From Burkholderia pyrrocinia (GTDB taxonomy: Bacteria; Pseudomonadota; Gammaproteobacteria; Burkholderiales; Burkholderiaceae): a stretch of DNA of 64,000 nucleotides. The stretch lies in assembly GCF_001028665.1 (NCBI RefSeq), contig NZ_CP011504.1, positions 248,001 to 312,000 of the forward strand, written 5' to 3'. This document shows positions 44,711 through 53,084 of the stretch, in pieces. A program made the translations under genes and the position numbers. The stretch's first letter is position 1, and every line of letters starts with the position of its first letter. Below the pieces are notes generated by a model. That model saw only the letters and a list, made by a program, of their open reading frames with translations. It made no database searches and was not told the origin of the DNA.

Positions 44711-47016
44711 CCGCGCGCGCCCCCGATCAGGTCGTGCACGGCATCGAGCAGCGCCTCGTCGTGGAAGCTGCTCTTCGCGAGGTAGTAGTCGGCGCCGGCA
44801 TCGAGCCCGCGACGGCGATCCTCGTCGCGATCCTTGTACGACACGATCATCACCGGCACGCGCTTGAGCATCGGATCGCTCTTGATCAGCGTGACGAGTT
44901 CGATGCCGTCCATGCGCGGCATGTCGACGTCCGTGACGACGAGATCGAATGCGTCGCTGCGCACCGCGTTCCAGCCGTCCATCCCGTCGACCGCGACGGT
45001 CACGTCGTAACCGCGCTTTTCCAGCAGCTTGCGTTCGAGCTCGCGCACCGTCAGCGAATCGTCGACGACGAGCACGCGGCGGCGCCGGTCGACGAGCGCG
45101 AGCTGCGGGTCGCGCTTGAGCCGCGCGAGCTGCCCGCCGCGCACGAGCTTGTCGACCGAGCGGATCAGGTCCTCGACATCGACGATCAGCACGGGGTCGC
45201 CGTTCTCGAGCAGCGCGCCGGCCGCGATGTTCTGGATCTTGTGCAGGCGGCTGTCGAGCGGCTGTACGACGAGCATCCGTTCGCCGAGGAAACGGTCGAC
45301 CGCGACGCCGTACAGCTCGGGTTCGCCGCCGACGACCACGACCGCCGTGCTCGCGCGCGCCGCGTCGGGCTCGCCCGCATCGAGCAACTGGTGCGCGGCG
45401 ACGAGCCCCGCGCGCCGGCCGTCGAACGGAAAATGCGGCTGCCCTTCGAGCACGTCGATGTCGTCGTGCGCGAGTTCGAGCGTGCGGCGCACGTGCGCGA
45501 GCGGGAACGCATACGGTTCGCCGCCGACTTCGACGAGCAGGCTGCGGATCACCGACAGCGTGAGCGGCAACTGCAGCACGAAGCGCATGCCCGCGCCCGG
45601 TTCGTTGAAGATCCGCACCGCGCCGCGCACGCCGCGCACCATCTCCTGCACCGCGTCGAGGCCGACGCCGCGACCCGACACGTCGGTCACCGCGTCGCGC
45701 ATCGAAAAGCCCGGCAGCAGCAGGAATTCGAGCAGTTCGGGATCGGACAGCCGCGCAGCCGTCTCGTCGTCGGTCAGGCGCTGGCGCACGACGGCCGCGC
45801 GCAGCGCGTCCATGTCGACGCCCGGGCCGTCGTCGATCACGCTGACGAGCAGCGAGCCGGCGCTATGGCGCGCCTCCAGCGTCACGCTCGCCTCGGCCGG
45901 CTTGCCGCGCGCGAGCCGCGCGTCGGGCGACTCGACGCCGTGGTCGATCGCGTTGCGCAGCAGGTGGCCGAGCGGCGCGTCGAGCAGGTCGAGGATGTCG
46001 CGGTCGACCTGCGTACCCTCGCCGACGATCGAGAAGCGCACCTGCTTGCCGAGCGAACGCGCGAGATCGCGGACGATGCGCGGATACGCGCGCGTCGCAT
46101 CGCCGAACGGCCGCATCCGGCATTGCAGCGCCTCGTCGTAGAGCTGCTCGGCGATATGCGTGCTGCGCCGCTCGAAGCGGTCGAATTCGTCCATGCGCTC
46201 GGCAAGCGAACGCTGCAGGTCGTTGAGCATGTGCCGCACTTCGTTCATCGACGCGAGCATGCCCGCGTCGAGATCGTCGGCGAACTGTTCGACCATCAGA
46301 TCGAGCGAACGGGCGGCGTCGCGCTGCGCGCGCTTCACGCGCAGCATCGATTCGGCGAACGGCTTGAGCCAGCGCGATTCGACCAGCGATTCGCCGGACA
46401 GGCTCAGCAGCCGGTTCAGCGTATCGGCGCGCACGCGGCGCATCGCGCCGGCACCGGCCACGCGGCCGGCCTGGACCGGATCGGGCACCGTGCCCGACAC
46501 CGCGAGCGGCGGCACCGGGGCGCCGGCCCCGACCGGCTCGTTCGCGGCGCCGTCGTGCTCGCGATACGGCACGGCCGACCGTGGCACCTGCGGCGGCACG
46601 ACGGCCGGCGCGTGCATCGTCTGCGCGCCGTCGGCGCCCGTCAGCGCCGCTGCGAACACGTCGATCTCGGTCGACGACACGGGCGGCCCCTGCGGATCGC
46701 CGACGCGCACCAGCAGGTCGACGCCGGCGAGCAGCACGTCGACGTGCGTGGCCGTCAGCGCGATCGTGCCGGCCTGCGCGGCGACGAAGCATTCTTCCAT
46801 CCGCCCCGCGATGTCGACGCCGAGCGGCACGCCGACGATGCGCGCGGCACCCTTCAGCGAATGCGCGGCGCGCATGCACGCCTCGAGCGCGACGGCATCG
46901 GGCTCGCCCGATTCGAGCGCGAGCAAGCGCTCGGACAGCGCCTGGGTCTGCGTGCGCGTCTCCTCTCGATACAGCTCGAGCAGCGACAGGTGGCTCAGAT
47001 CGTCATCGCCGCTCAT
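44707..47016 (-). CDS. wspE: Hybrid CheA-type histidine kinase WspE
   Basis: 769-residue kinase of the Wsp chemosensory system. Domains: HPt with MRAAHSLKGAARIVG (phosphorylated His52), a linker, dimerisation helices, a CheA ATPase with LLRNAIDHGVESPDARLARG, DDGPGVD and DVSGRGVGLDAV, a CheW-like regulatory domain, and a C-terminal receiver with LVVTDVDMPRMDG (Asp about 693). WspE autophosphorylates when WspA is active, and passes phosphate to WspF and the output regulator. The ATG at 47016 overlaps the wspD end and the stop overlaps wspF, so translation is coupled on both sides. Confidence 0.92.
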   Translation of the reverse strand: MSGDDDLSHLSLLELYREETRTQTQALSERLLALESGEPDAVALEACMRAAHSLKGAARIVGVPLGVDIAGRMEECFVAAQAGTIALTATHVDVLLAGVDLLVRVGDPQGPPVSSTEIDVFAAALTGADGAQTMHAPAVVPPQVPRSAVPYREHDGAANEPVGAGAPVPPLAVSGTVPDPVQAGRVAGAGAMRRVRADTLNRLLSLSGESLVESRWLKPFAESMLRVKRAQRDAARSLDLMVEQFADDLDAGMLASMNEVRHMLNDLQRSLAERMDEFDRFERRSTHIAEQLYDEALQCRMRPFGDATRAYPRIVRDLARSLGKQVRFSIVGEGTQVDRDILDLLDAPLGHLLRNAIDHGVESPDARLARGKPAEASVTLEARHSAGSLLVSVIDDGPGVDMDALRAAVVRQRLTDDETAARLSDPELLEFLLLPGFSMRDAVTDVSGRGVGLDAVQEMVRGVRGAVRIFNEPGAGMRFVLQLPLTLSVIRSLLVEVGGEPYAFPLAHVRRTLELAHDDIDVLEGQPHFPFDGRRAGLVAAHQLLDAGEPDAARASTAVVVVGGEPELYGVAVDRFLGERMLVVQPLDSRLHKIQNIAAGALLENGDPVLIVDVEDLIRSVDKLVRGGQLARLKRDPQLALVDRRRRVLVVDDSLTVRELERKLLEKRGYDVTVAVDGMDGWNAVRSDAFDLVVTDVDMPRMDGIELVTLIKSDPMLKRVPVMIVSYKDRDEDRRRGLDAGADYYLAKSSFHDEALLDAVHDLIGGARG

Positions 47017-47720
47017 CGCATGCTCCGTGTCACGGCGTCGAACAGGCGATCGTCGTCGAGCAGGCCCACCGACTTGCCGCGCCACGACAGCACGCCGCGC
47101 GACAGGCCGGCGCTCGCGCGCCCGACCGTCGCCGGCACGGGCACCCAGTCGGATGCGCCGAAGCGCAGCACGCCCTCGACTTCGTCGACCGGAAACACGA
47201 CCGGTTCGCCCTGGTACGCGGCCACCAGCAACCGCGTGAAACGGCCGTCGCCACCGCCGTTGCCGCCCTGGCCGGCATCGAGGCCGAGCAGCGCGCCGAT
47301 CGAGATCGCGATGCGCAGCGTGCCGCGGATGTTGACCACGCCGCGCACGGCCGAATTGCGGCGATGCGGCAGCGAATGGATCGGGCGGGTGCCGGCGATC
47401 TCGCGCAGCACGCCGATCGGCAGCGCGAGCCATTCGTCGGCCACGCGAAACGCCAGCGCCGCGTGGCGCGTATCGCCGTCGTCGTCGCGCACGCGGGTGG
47501 TGCCGAACGCGCTGATCCGGCGCGTCGCGTCGGCCATCTCGGCGTCGCCGAGCGGACGCTCGAGCAGCTTCGCCGCGTGATACGCGTAGACCGGGCAGTT
47601 CAGGCAGCGCTGGCAGTCGGCCAGCCGCTCGCACGAGCGGTCGCCGCGCGTGCCGATCCGGTTCCAGCAATCGTCGACGTCGATCGTCGTGTCGTCAGTG
47701 GCAGCGGCGTCGCGGTTCAT
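47013..47720 (-). CDS. wspD: CheW-like adaptor WspD with N-terminal cysteine cluster
   Basis: 235-residue adaptor joining receptor WspA to kinase WspE. A CheW domain covers about residues 85-230 (DEWLALPIGVLREIAGTRPI, VVNIRGTLRIAISIGALL). In front is a 50-residue segment with five cysteines (Cys18, 30, 36, 39, 42: DDCWNRIGTRGDRSC, CQRCLNCPVY), a pattern also present in WspD-like CheW proteins elsewhere. The spacing could bind a metal or an Fe-S cluster and make the pathway redox-sensitive; that is inference. It is 46 bases after wspC and overlaps wspE. Confidence 0.88.
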   Translation of the reverse strand: MNRDAAATDDTTIDVDDCWNRIGTRGDRSCERLADCQRCLNCPVYAYHAAKLLERPLGDAEMADATRRISAFGTTRVRDDDGDTRHAALAFRVADEWLALPIGVLREIAGTRPIHSLPHRRNSAVRGVVNIRGTLRIAISIGALLGLDAGQGGNGGGDGRFTRLLVAAYQGEPVVFPVDEVEGVLRFGASDWVPVPATVGRASAGLSRGVLSWRGKSVGLLDDDRLFDAVTRSMR

Positions 47721-47766
47721 GGATTCCTCTGGTCATCGCGGTGTCGGTCCCGATCCCGTATTCGTA

Positions 47767-49170
47767 TCAGCCGGCCGAGCGCCGTGCGCGCTCGAGCAGC
47801 CATTGCGCGCCCGCGCGATCGCCGCCGACGTCGAGCAGCGTCGCGAGATGGGTCAGCGCCTCGTGGTGCGTGGGCCGCAGATACAGCGCCTTGCGGTAGA
47901 AGTCGCCGGCTTCCGCCGCGCGCCCGCGCGCATCCGCGATCAGCCCGTTCAGGTAGAACGCATCGGCATGCGGGCCGACGCGCGCCGAGAATTGCGCAAG
48001 CACGCGCTCGGCCTCGTCGAACGCGCCGGCGTTCGCGAGCGCCTGCGCATCCTCGAGCGTCGGCGCAACACGTTCGTCGACGGACGCGGCCGCTTCGGCC
48101 GTCGCCACCGACAGGTCGGCCCGTGCGTCGAACGCGGCCGTACGCACGGCCGGGGCCGGCGCCGCGAACGGCTGCAGCCCGTCGCCGAACCAGGGCGGCG
48201 GCGCCACGGCCAGCACCGGGCGCGTCGCCGCGAGCGGCGCGACCGTGAGGCGCTCCGCGCGCCGGTACGCCGCTGCCGCGGACGGCGTTGCCGCAGCCCG
48301 GGCCGCACTTGCATCGGCCGCCACACCGGCGGCAGGCTCGCGATGAAACGCGAATGCCAGCGGCACGCGCGCCGAGCGCATCCCGTGCCGCATCGCGACG
48401 CCCGTTTCGGCCGGCCCGACGAACAGCATGCCGTCGTCGGCCAGACACGCGCCGAGCGAACGGATCACGCGATCCTGTGCGTCGCGATCGAAGTAGATCA
48501 GCACGTTGCGGCAGAACACGAAATCGTAGCGAATGCCCGTATCGGCGATCGGTTCGACGAGGTTCGCGTGACGGAACTGCACGCACGCGCGCACGCGCTC
48601 GTCGAGCAGCCAGCCGTCGGCGGCCGGCCTGAAGTAGCGCGCACGAAACTCCGTCGCGGTGCCGCGAAACGCGTTGCGCCCGTAACAGCCAAGCCGCGCC
48701 TGCTCGATCGCGCGCGCGCTGAGGTCGATCGCGTCGATCGTGAAGCTGGCGGGTTCGAGCCCCGCGTCGAGCAGCGCCATCGCCGCCGAATACGGCTCCT
48801 CGCCCGTCGAGCACGGCGCGCTCAGCACGCGGATCACGCGCCCGGGCGTCGCGGCGAACCGTTCGGCCGCGAGCCGCGCAAGCGTCGCGAAGGCCTCGCG
48901 GTCGCGAAAGAACCACGTCTCGGGCACGACGAACAGCTCGATCAGCGCACGCCGCTCGTCGGCCGACGCGTTGAGCTGCTGCCAGTACGCGTCGAGCGCG
49001 TCCTGCGTCACGGGCGGCCGCGCCGCCGACGGCAGCCGCTCGCCGTCCGTTTGCAGCGCGTGCACACGCTCCGTCAGCGCACGGATCAGAAAATCGTTGC
49101 CGAGCGAGTCGGGGTCGATGCCGGTTTCGCGCAGCAGCCAGCCGCGAAATCGCGATTCGGACTCTTTCAT
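47767..49170 (-). CDS. wspC: CheR-type methyltransferase WspC with TPR tail
   Basis: 467 residues. The CheR N-terminal helix bundle (residues about 1-75) is followed by the SAM-binding domain: FRDREAFATLARLAAERF, RVLSAPCSTGEEPYSAAMAL, FTIDAIDLSARAIEQARLG, and YDFVFCRNVLIYFDRDAQ. After about residue 280 comes an alanine-rich linker, then tetratricopeptide helices (YLNGLIADARGRAAEAGDFY, YLRPTHHEALTHLATLL), as in Pseudomonas WspC. It methylates WspA. The ATG at 49170 overlaps the wspB stop as ATGA. Confidence 0.91.
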   Translation of the reverse strand: MKESESRFRGWLLRETGIDPDSLGNDFLIRALTERVHALQTDGERLPSAARPPVTQDALDAYWQQLNASADERRALIELFVVPETWFFRDREAFATLARLAAERFAATPGRVIRVLSAPCSTGEEPYSAAMALLDAGLEPASFTIDAIDLSARAIEQARLGCYGRNAFRGTATEFRARYFRPAADGWLLDERVRACVQFRHANLVEPIADTGIRYDFVFCRNVLIYFDRDAQDRVIRSLGACLADDGMLFVGPAETGVAMRHGMRSARVPLAFAFHREPAAGVAADASAARAAATPSAAAAYRRAERLTVAPLAATRPVLAVAPPPWFGDGLQPFAAPAPAVRTAAFDARADLSVATAEAAASVDERVAPTLEDAQALANAGAFDEAERVLAQFSARVGPHADAFYLNGLIADARGRAAEAGDFYRKALYLRPTHHEALTHLATLLDVGGDRAGAQWLLERARRSAG

Positions 49171-49679
49171 GCGGATTCCTCCACGTGGCCCGGCAGGCCG
49201 TCGAACAGGTACAGGCGCGCAACGTCGTCGATCAGGTCGGATATCGACACCTGCTGCACGACGCCGTCGGGCGTGTTCGCGACGAGCCCGAGCCAGCGCG
49301 TGCGCGCGGTCGAGATGCCGCTCGCGCGGAACGCCGCGCGATCGATTCGCATCGTCTGCGTCGCGCGCTCGACGATCAGGCCGATCACGCGCTCGCCGTC
49401 GGCATTGCCCGCGCGGTAGCGCACCATTACGAGCCGGGTCGAGCGCAGCGCATGCGCGCGCCGCCCGAGCGCGAGCATCGGCACGTCGATCACCGGCACC
49501 GGCTGGCCGCCGCGCATCAGCAGCCCGGCGATCCATTCAGGCGCACCGGGCACGGCCTTCGTGATCGCGAGCGGCAGCACCTCTTCGATGCCGGCCGCGT
49601 CGAGCGCATAGCGCTCGCCGTCGAGCTCGAACATCAGGAACAGCGCGTGCGCGCCGCTCTGCGGGTCGGCGCGCGTCAC
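49167..49679 (-). CDS. wspB: CheW-like adaptor WspB (GTG start)
   Basis: 170-residue CheW-type scaffold: [78 protein letters not shown]. It links the receptor WspA to kinase WspE. The GTG at 49679 shares bases with the wspA stop (GTGA), and its stop overlaps wspC (ATGA), so expression is tightly coupled to both neighbours. Length and both CheW subdomains are normal. Confidence 0.9.
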   Translation of the reverse strand: MTRADPQSGAHALFLMFELDGERYALDAAGIEEVLPLAITKAVPGAPEWIAGLLMRGGQPVPVIDVPMLALGRRAHALRSTRLVMVRYRAGNADGERVIGLIVERATQTMRIDRAAFRASGISTARTRWLGLVANTPDGVVQQVSISDLIDDVARLYLFDGLPGHVEESA

Positions 49680-51352
49680 GCGTCGACCTTGAACCGCGAC
49701 ACGCTGGTGCGCAACTGGTTCGCGACGAGCGTCAGGTCGTCGATCGCCTGCGACGACTGGCGCAGCGACTCGGCGGTCTGCTGCGCAGCTTCCGACAGTT
49801 GCGACAGCGCCTGCGTGATCTGCTCGGCGCCGTTCGCCTGCGTCTGCATCCCTTCGTTGACCATCTGGAAGCGCGGCGCGAGCGTCTGCACCTCGGCGAT
49901 GATCTGCGACAACTGCCCGCCGACCTGCTGCACGTCGAGCATCCCGCGGCGCACTTCCTCGGAGAACTTGTCCATCCCCATCACGCCCGCCGACACGGCC
50001 GACTGGATTTCCTTCACCGTCTGCTCGATGTCGTAGGTCGCCACGGCCGTCTGGTCGGCGAGGCGGCGGATCTCGGTCGCGACGACCGCGAAGCCGCGGC
50101 CGTACTCGCCGGCCTTCTCGGCCTCGATCGCCGCGTTCAGCGACAGCAGGTTGGTCTGGTCGGCGACCTTGGTGATCGTCGCGACCACCTGGTTGATGTT
50201 CAGCGCCTTCTCGTTGAGGATCGCGAGCTTCGCGTTCACCGAACCGGCCGCGTCCATCACGCTGCGCATCGTCTCGCCCATCCGCGTGAGCCCGCTCTGG
50301 CTCACGCCCGCGAGCGTCGCCGACTGCTCGGCCACGCCGGCCACCTCGTTCATCGTGCGCAGCAGGTCGCGCGACGTCGCGAAGATCTCGCGCGAGGTCG
50401 CGCCGATCTCGGTCGTCGTCGCCGCGGTTTCGTTCGCCGTCGCCTGCTGCTCGCGCGACGTCGCCGCGATCTCGGCGACCGACGTCGTCACCTGCAGCGA
50501 CGACTGCTGCGCTCGCGAGACCAGCTCGGTCAGCTCGTCGGCCATCCGGTTGAAGCCCGTCTCGAGCGTGCCGAATTCGTCGCGGCGGCGCAGGTCGAGG
50601 CGGCGCGTCAGGTTGCCGGTGCGCATCACGTCGTGCACTTCGACGAGCCGCGCCATCGGCACGGTGACCGAACGGAACAGCAAATAGCCGAGCGCGATCG
50701 CGGACAGCAGCATGACCGCCAGTGCGGTCGCGAGCACGACCTCGGTGTCCTGCACGGATTCGCGGATCAGCTTGGCGGACTGGTCGGCGAACTTGCGGTT
50801 CTCCTGTACCAGCGTATTGGCATTGCGCACGACCTCGATCCACACCGGCTGTACCTTCGCGTAGGCGGCAACGGCATCGTCGCGCGACATGCGGTGTTTC
50901 TGCACGGCTTCGTTCAGCAGCGGCTGGTAGCGGTCGTAGGAGCCGCGAAACGTCGCGAAACGCTGACGGTCGTCGTCGCGGAACGTCGTGTTCTGGTAAT
51001 CGACCGACAGCGACTCGACGTCCTTCAGCGCGTCGGCAATTTTCGCGAGATCGCGCTGCACGGCTTCGGGGTCGGTGTCGACGAACGTTGCCTGCTGCAG
51101 CAGCGCGAACGATTCGTTGACCGCGCCGCGCAGCGACGCCGCGAGGTAGACGCCGGGCAGCGAGTCGCGCTCGATGCTGACGGCTTCGCTGTTGATCGCG
51201 CGCAGGCGCTCGTAGGACACGCCAGCTGTCACCAGCATCAGCACGAACAGCACGCCGAAGCTGAGCAGAATGCGATTGCCGAGCGTCAGCCGGGTAGCGC
51301 CGATCGTCGGATGCAGGCTTTCATTGGTCGCGCGGGGCGTCACGGTGGCCAT
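49676..51352 (-). CDS. wspA: Methyl-accepting chemoreceptor WspA
   Basis: 558-residue inner-membrane receptor for surface contact or envelope stress. TM1 lies at about residues 29-50 ([20 protein letters not shown]); the periplasmic four-helix sensor spans about 50-195; TM2 is [23 protein letters not shown] domain ([20 protein letters not shown]) and the coiled-coil signalling domain follow, with the hairpin tip [40 protein letters not shown]. No C-terminal CheR-binding pentapeptide. An in-frame GTG at 51394 would add 14 residues; I prefer ATG 51352. It is 126 bases after wspHRR. Confidence 0.9.
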   Translation of the reverse strand: MATVTPRATNESLHPTIGATRLTLGNRILLSFGVLFVLMLVTAGVSYERLRAINSEAVSIERDSLPGVYLAASLRGAVNESFALLQQATFVDTDPEAVQRDLAKIADALKDVESLSVDYQNTTFRDDDRQRFATFRGSYDRYQPLLNEAVQKHRMSRDDAVAAYAKVQPVWIEVVRNANTLVQENRKFADQSAKLIRESVQDTEVVLATALAVMLLSAIALGYLLFRSVTVPMARLVEVHDVMRTGNLTRRLDLRRRDEFGTLETGFNRMADELTELVSRAQQSSLQVTTSVAEIAATSREQQATANETAATTTEIGATSREIFATSRDLLRTMNEVAGVAEQSATLAGVSQSGLTRMGETMRSVMDAAGSVNAKLAILNEKALNINQVVATITKVADQTNLLSLNAAIEAEKAGEYGRGFAVVATEIRRLADQTAVATYDIEQTVKEIQSAVSAGVMGMDKFSEEVRRGMLDVQQVGGQLSQIIAEVQTLAPRFQMVNEGMQTQANGAEQITQALSQLSEAAQQTAESLRQSSQAIDDLTLVANQLRTSVSRFKVDA

Positions 51353-51478
51353 GTTCGTTATGGGCTTTCTAAAATCAGCGTTGAAAAAATCCACGCCCGC
51401 CTGCGCGCCGGTCGGCGCGCCACGAGCGCCTCGTGGTCGGATGCGGACGACGCGGCGCCGGCAGGCCGCGCCGCGAAA

Positions 51479-52612
51479 TCACCGCTCCGCTTGCGCCGGC
51501 AAACGTAGCGCGACCATGAAGCCGCGCGCCGTATTGCGCATCAAAATCTGGCCGCGATGCCGCGCCGCCGTCGCGCGGACGAACGCGAGCCCGAGGCCGA
51601 AGCCGCTGCGCGCCGCGCCATGCGCGGATTCGAGCTGCACGAACGACTCGGTCGCGGCCGTGCGCTGCTCCGGTGCGATGCCGGCGCCGGTATCCTCGAC
51701 GCCGATCAGCCAGGCACCGCCCTCGCCGCTCAGCGTGCAGTGCACGTCCGTGCCGGCCGGGCCGTACTTCAGCCCGTTGTCGATCAGGTTCGCGACCGCG
51801 CGCGTGAGCATCATGCGGTCGCCCATCGTCACGCACTCGGTATCGGGCACGTGCGCGACGACCCGGCTGCCGCACCCGGCCGCCTTCTCCCAAAGCTGGT
51901 CGACGGCATCGAGCGCGATCTCGTTGAGACTCACGACCTCGTGTGCGCGGCGCTCGGACTGCGCGCGGGTCAGGTGGATGAAGCCGTCGGCGAGCGCAAG
52001 CGCGCGCCGCGCATGGCCGGCAATGCGCTCCATGATCGCCGGCATGTCGCCGTGCTCGGTCCGGTAGACGTCGAGCAGCGCGAGGATCGACGTCTGCGGC
52101 GAACGCATGTCGTGCGACAGGAAATCGAGCGCCTCGTCGCGCTGGCGGGACATCAGGTACGAATTCGAGTGATAGCGGATGCGCGCGGTCAGTTCCATCG
52201 CGTCGGGGAGCTTCACCAGATAGTCGTTCGCGCCGGCGATGAACGCCTCGCGCTTGACGATCGGCTCCTCTTTCGCGGACAGCACGATGATCGGCACGCG
52301 TGCGGTGCCGGCGTCCGCACGCCATGCGCGAACGAGATCGAGGCCGTCGATCTCCGGCATCACGAGATCCTGCAGGATGACCGTCGGCTTCACGTCGCGC
52401 GCAACCGCCATCGCCCGGTGTGCGTCGGTGCACACGTGCAGGTCGATGTCGTGTTCGCTGCGCAGCGCGCGGCGGATCACCTCGCCGACGAACGGTTGAT
52501 CGTCGACCAGGAGAACCGAAAGCCCCGATTCAAGACAATCCGGGGCATTATCGCTGCTTGATTCTTTCATAAATACAGTTTCAAACGCCGAATCTCCAAC
52601 CGATTCTTTCAT
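51479..52612 (-). CDS. wspHRR: Receiver-histidine kinase hybrid output regulator WspHRR
   Basis: 377 residues. The receiver (about 31-150) has LLVDDQPFVGEVIRRAL, VILQDLVMPEIDG (Asp82) and IIVLSAKEEPIVKREAF, close to the receiver of the Pseudomonas diguanylate cyclase WspR as I remember it. Instead of a GGDEF domain, a histidine kinase follows: HisKA with FLSHDMRSPQTSILALLDV (His168) and a HATPase with NLIDNGLKYG, GVEDTGAGI and GFGLGLAFVRA. It should receive phosphate from WspE and signal through a further partner rather than making c-di-GMP directly. Two in-frame ATGs (52612 and 52570) share the string ATGAAAGAATC; the first is given. Confidence 0.87.
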   Translation of the reverse strand: MKESVGDSAFETVFMKESSSDNAPDCLESGLSVLLVDDQPFVGEVIRRALRSEHDIDLHVCTDAHRAMAVARDVKPTVILQDLVMPEIDGLDLVRAWRADAGTARVPIIVLSAKEEPIVKREAFIAGANDYLVKLPDAMELTARIRYHSNSYLMSRQRDEALDFLSHDMRSPQTSILALLDVYRTEHGDMPAIMERIAGHARRALALADGFIHLTRAQSERRAHEVVSLNEIALDAVDQLWEKAAGCGSRVVAHVPDTECVTMGDRMMLTRAVANLIDNGLKYGPAGTDVHCTLSGEGGAWLIGVEDTGAGIAPEQRTAATESFVQLESAHGAARSGFGLGLAFVRATAARHRGQILMRNTARGFMVALRLPAQAER

Positions 52613-52786
52613 GGGAGTTGTTTATCCGACTTGGACGCGATCTTATATTGGCGGTTGAAAACCCCGCCTGATTCCGCCGATTTGGCCTGTCGGCAATGCC
52701 TTGCGGGGCTCCGGACGCCGGATTTTCCCCGTCGACGGCCGCATTACCTCCGCATTCTTTCTCTCAATAAAGATAACCGGCTGATT

Positions 52787-52810
52787 CTAAATGAAATTAG
52801 AACACAGCAT
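52787..52810 (-). CDS. Possible 7-codon leader peptide upstream of wspHRR
   Basis: On the minus strand, GGAAGGAG (52816-52823) is followed after five bases by ATG at 52810 and a short frame encoding MLCSNFI, then TAG. It stands 175 bases before the wspHRR start. The ribosome binding site is better than that of wspHRR itself. It could be a translated leader or chance; nothing else supports it. Confidence 0.25.
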   Translation of the reverse strand: MLCSNFI

Positions 52811-53039
52811 CTATCTCCTTCCGGTTTAGTTTTGCCAAATATGCAGAAAGAGCCGCAATCAGATAAATCAGATCATTTCCGGATTCGAAACACGATAACG
52901 TTTGCGAGCTCGGCAAAGCGAGGTTTGCATGCGCTGCAAGGCTCGATTGCGAGACGTATTGGGGCCTGATGAAAATGCACCGAATCGGCCGGAGGAAGGG
53001 AGAAAAATACGGCGCCCAGGGCGAGGATCGACCCGCGCG

Positions 53040-53068
53040 CATCGGGCCGGCAGGAAGCCGGCCCGATG
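53040..53068 (-). terminator. Hairpin after the Na+/H+ antiporter gene
   Basis: Perfect 12-base stem CATCGGGCCGGC (53040-53051) / GCCGGCCCGATG (53057-53068), loop AGGAA, 16 bases past the antiporter stop. No U tract on either strand, so termination strength is uncertain. Confidence 0.55.
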
Positions 53069-53084
53069 ATGGAGGTGCGGCCGC

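Larger units (their letters stand above)
52613..53084. promoter_or_regulatory. 472-base AT-rich control region upstream of the wsp operon
   Basis: The stretch 52770-52960 is the most AT-rich in this part and should carry the wsp promoter on the minus strand. It contains a tiny open frame with a very good ribosome binding site (see 52787-52810). A partial hairpin GGCGG..CCGCC on the minus strand lies at about 52650-52668, just before the wspHRR start. The right end holds the terminator hairpin of the antiporter gene. Confidence 0.45.
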
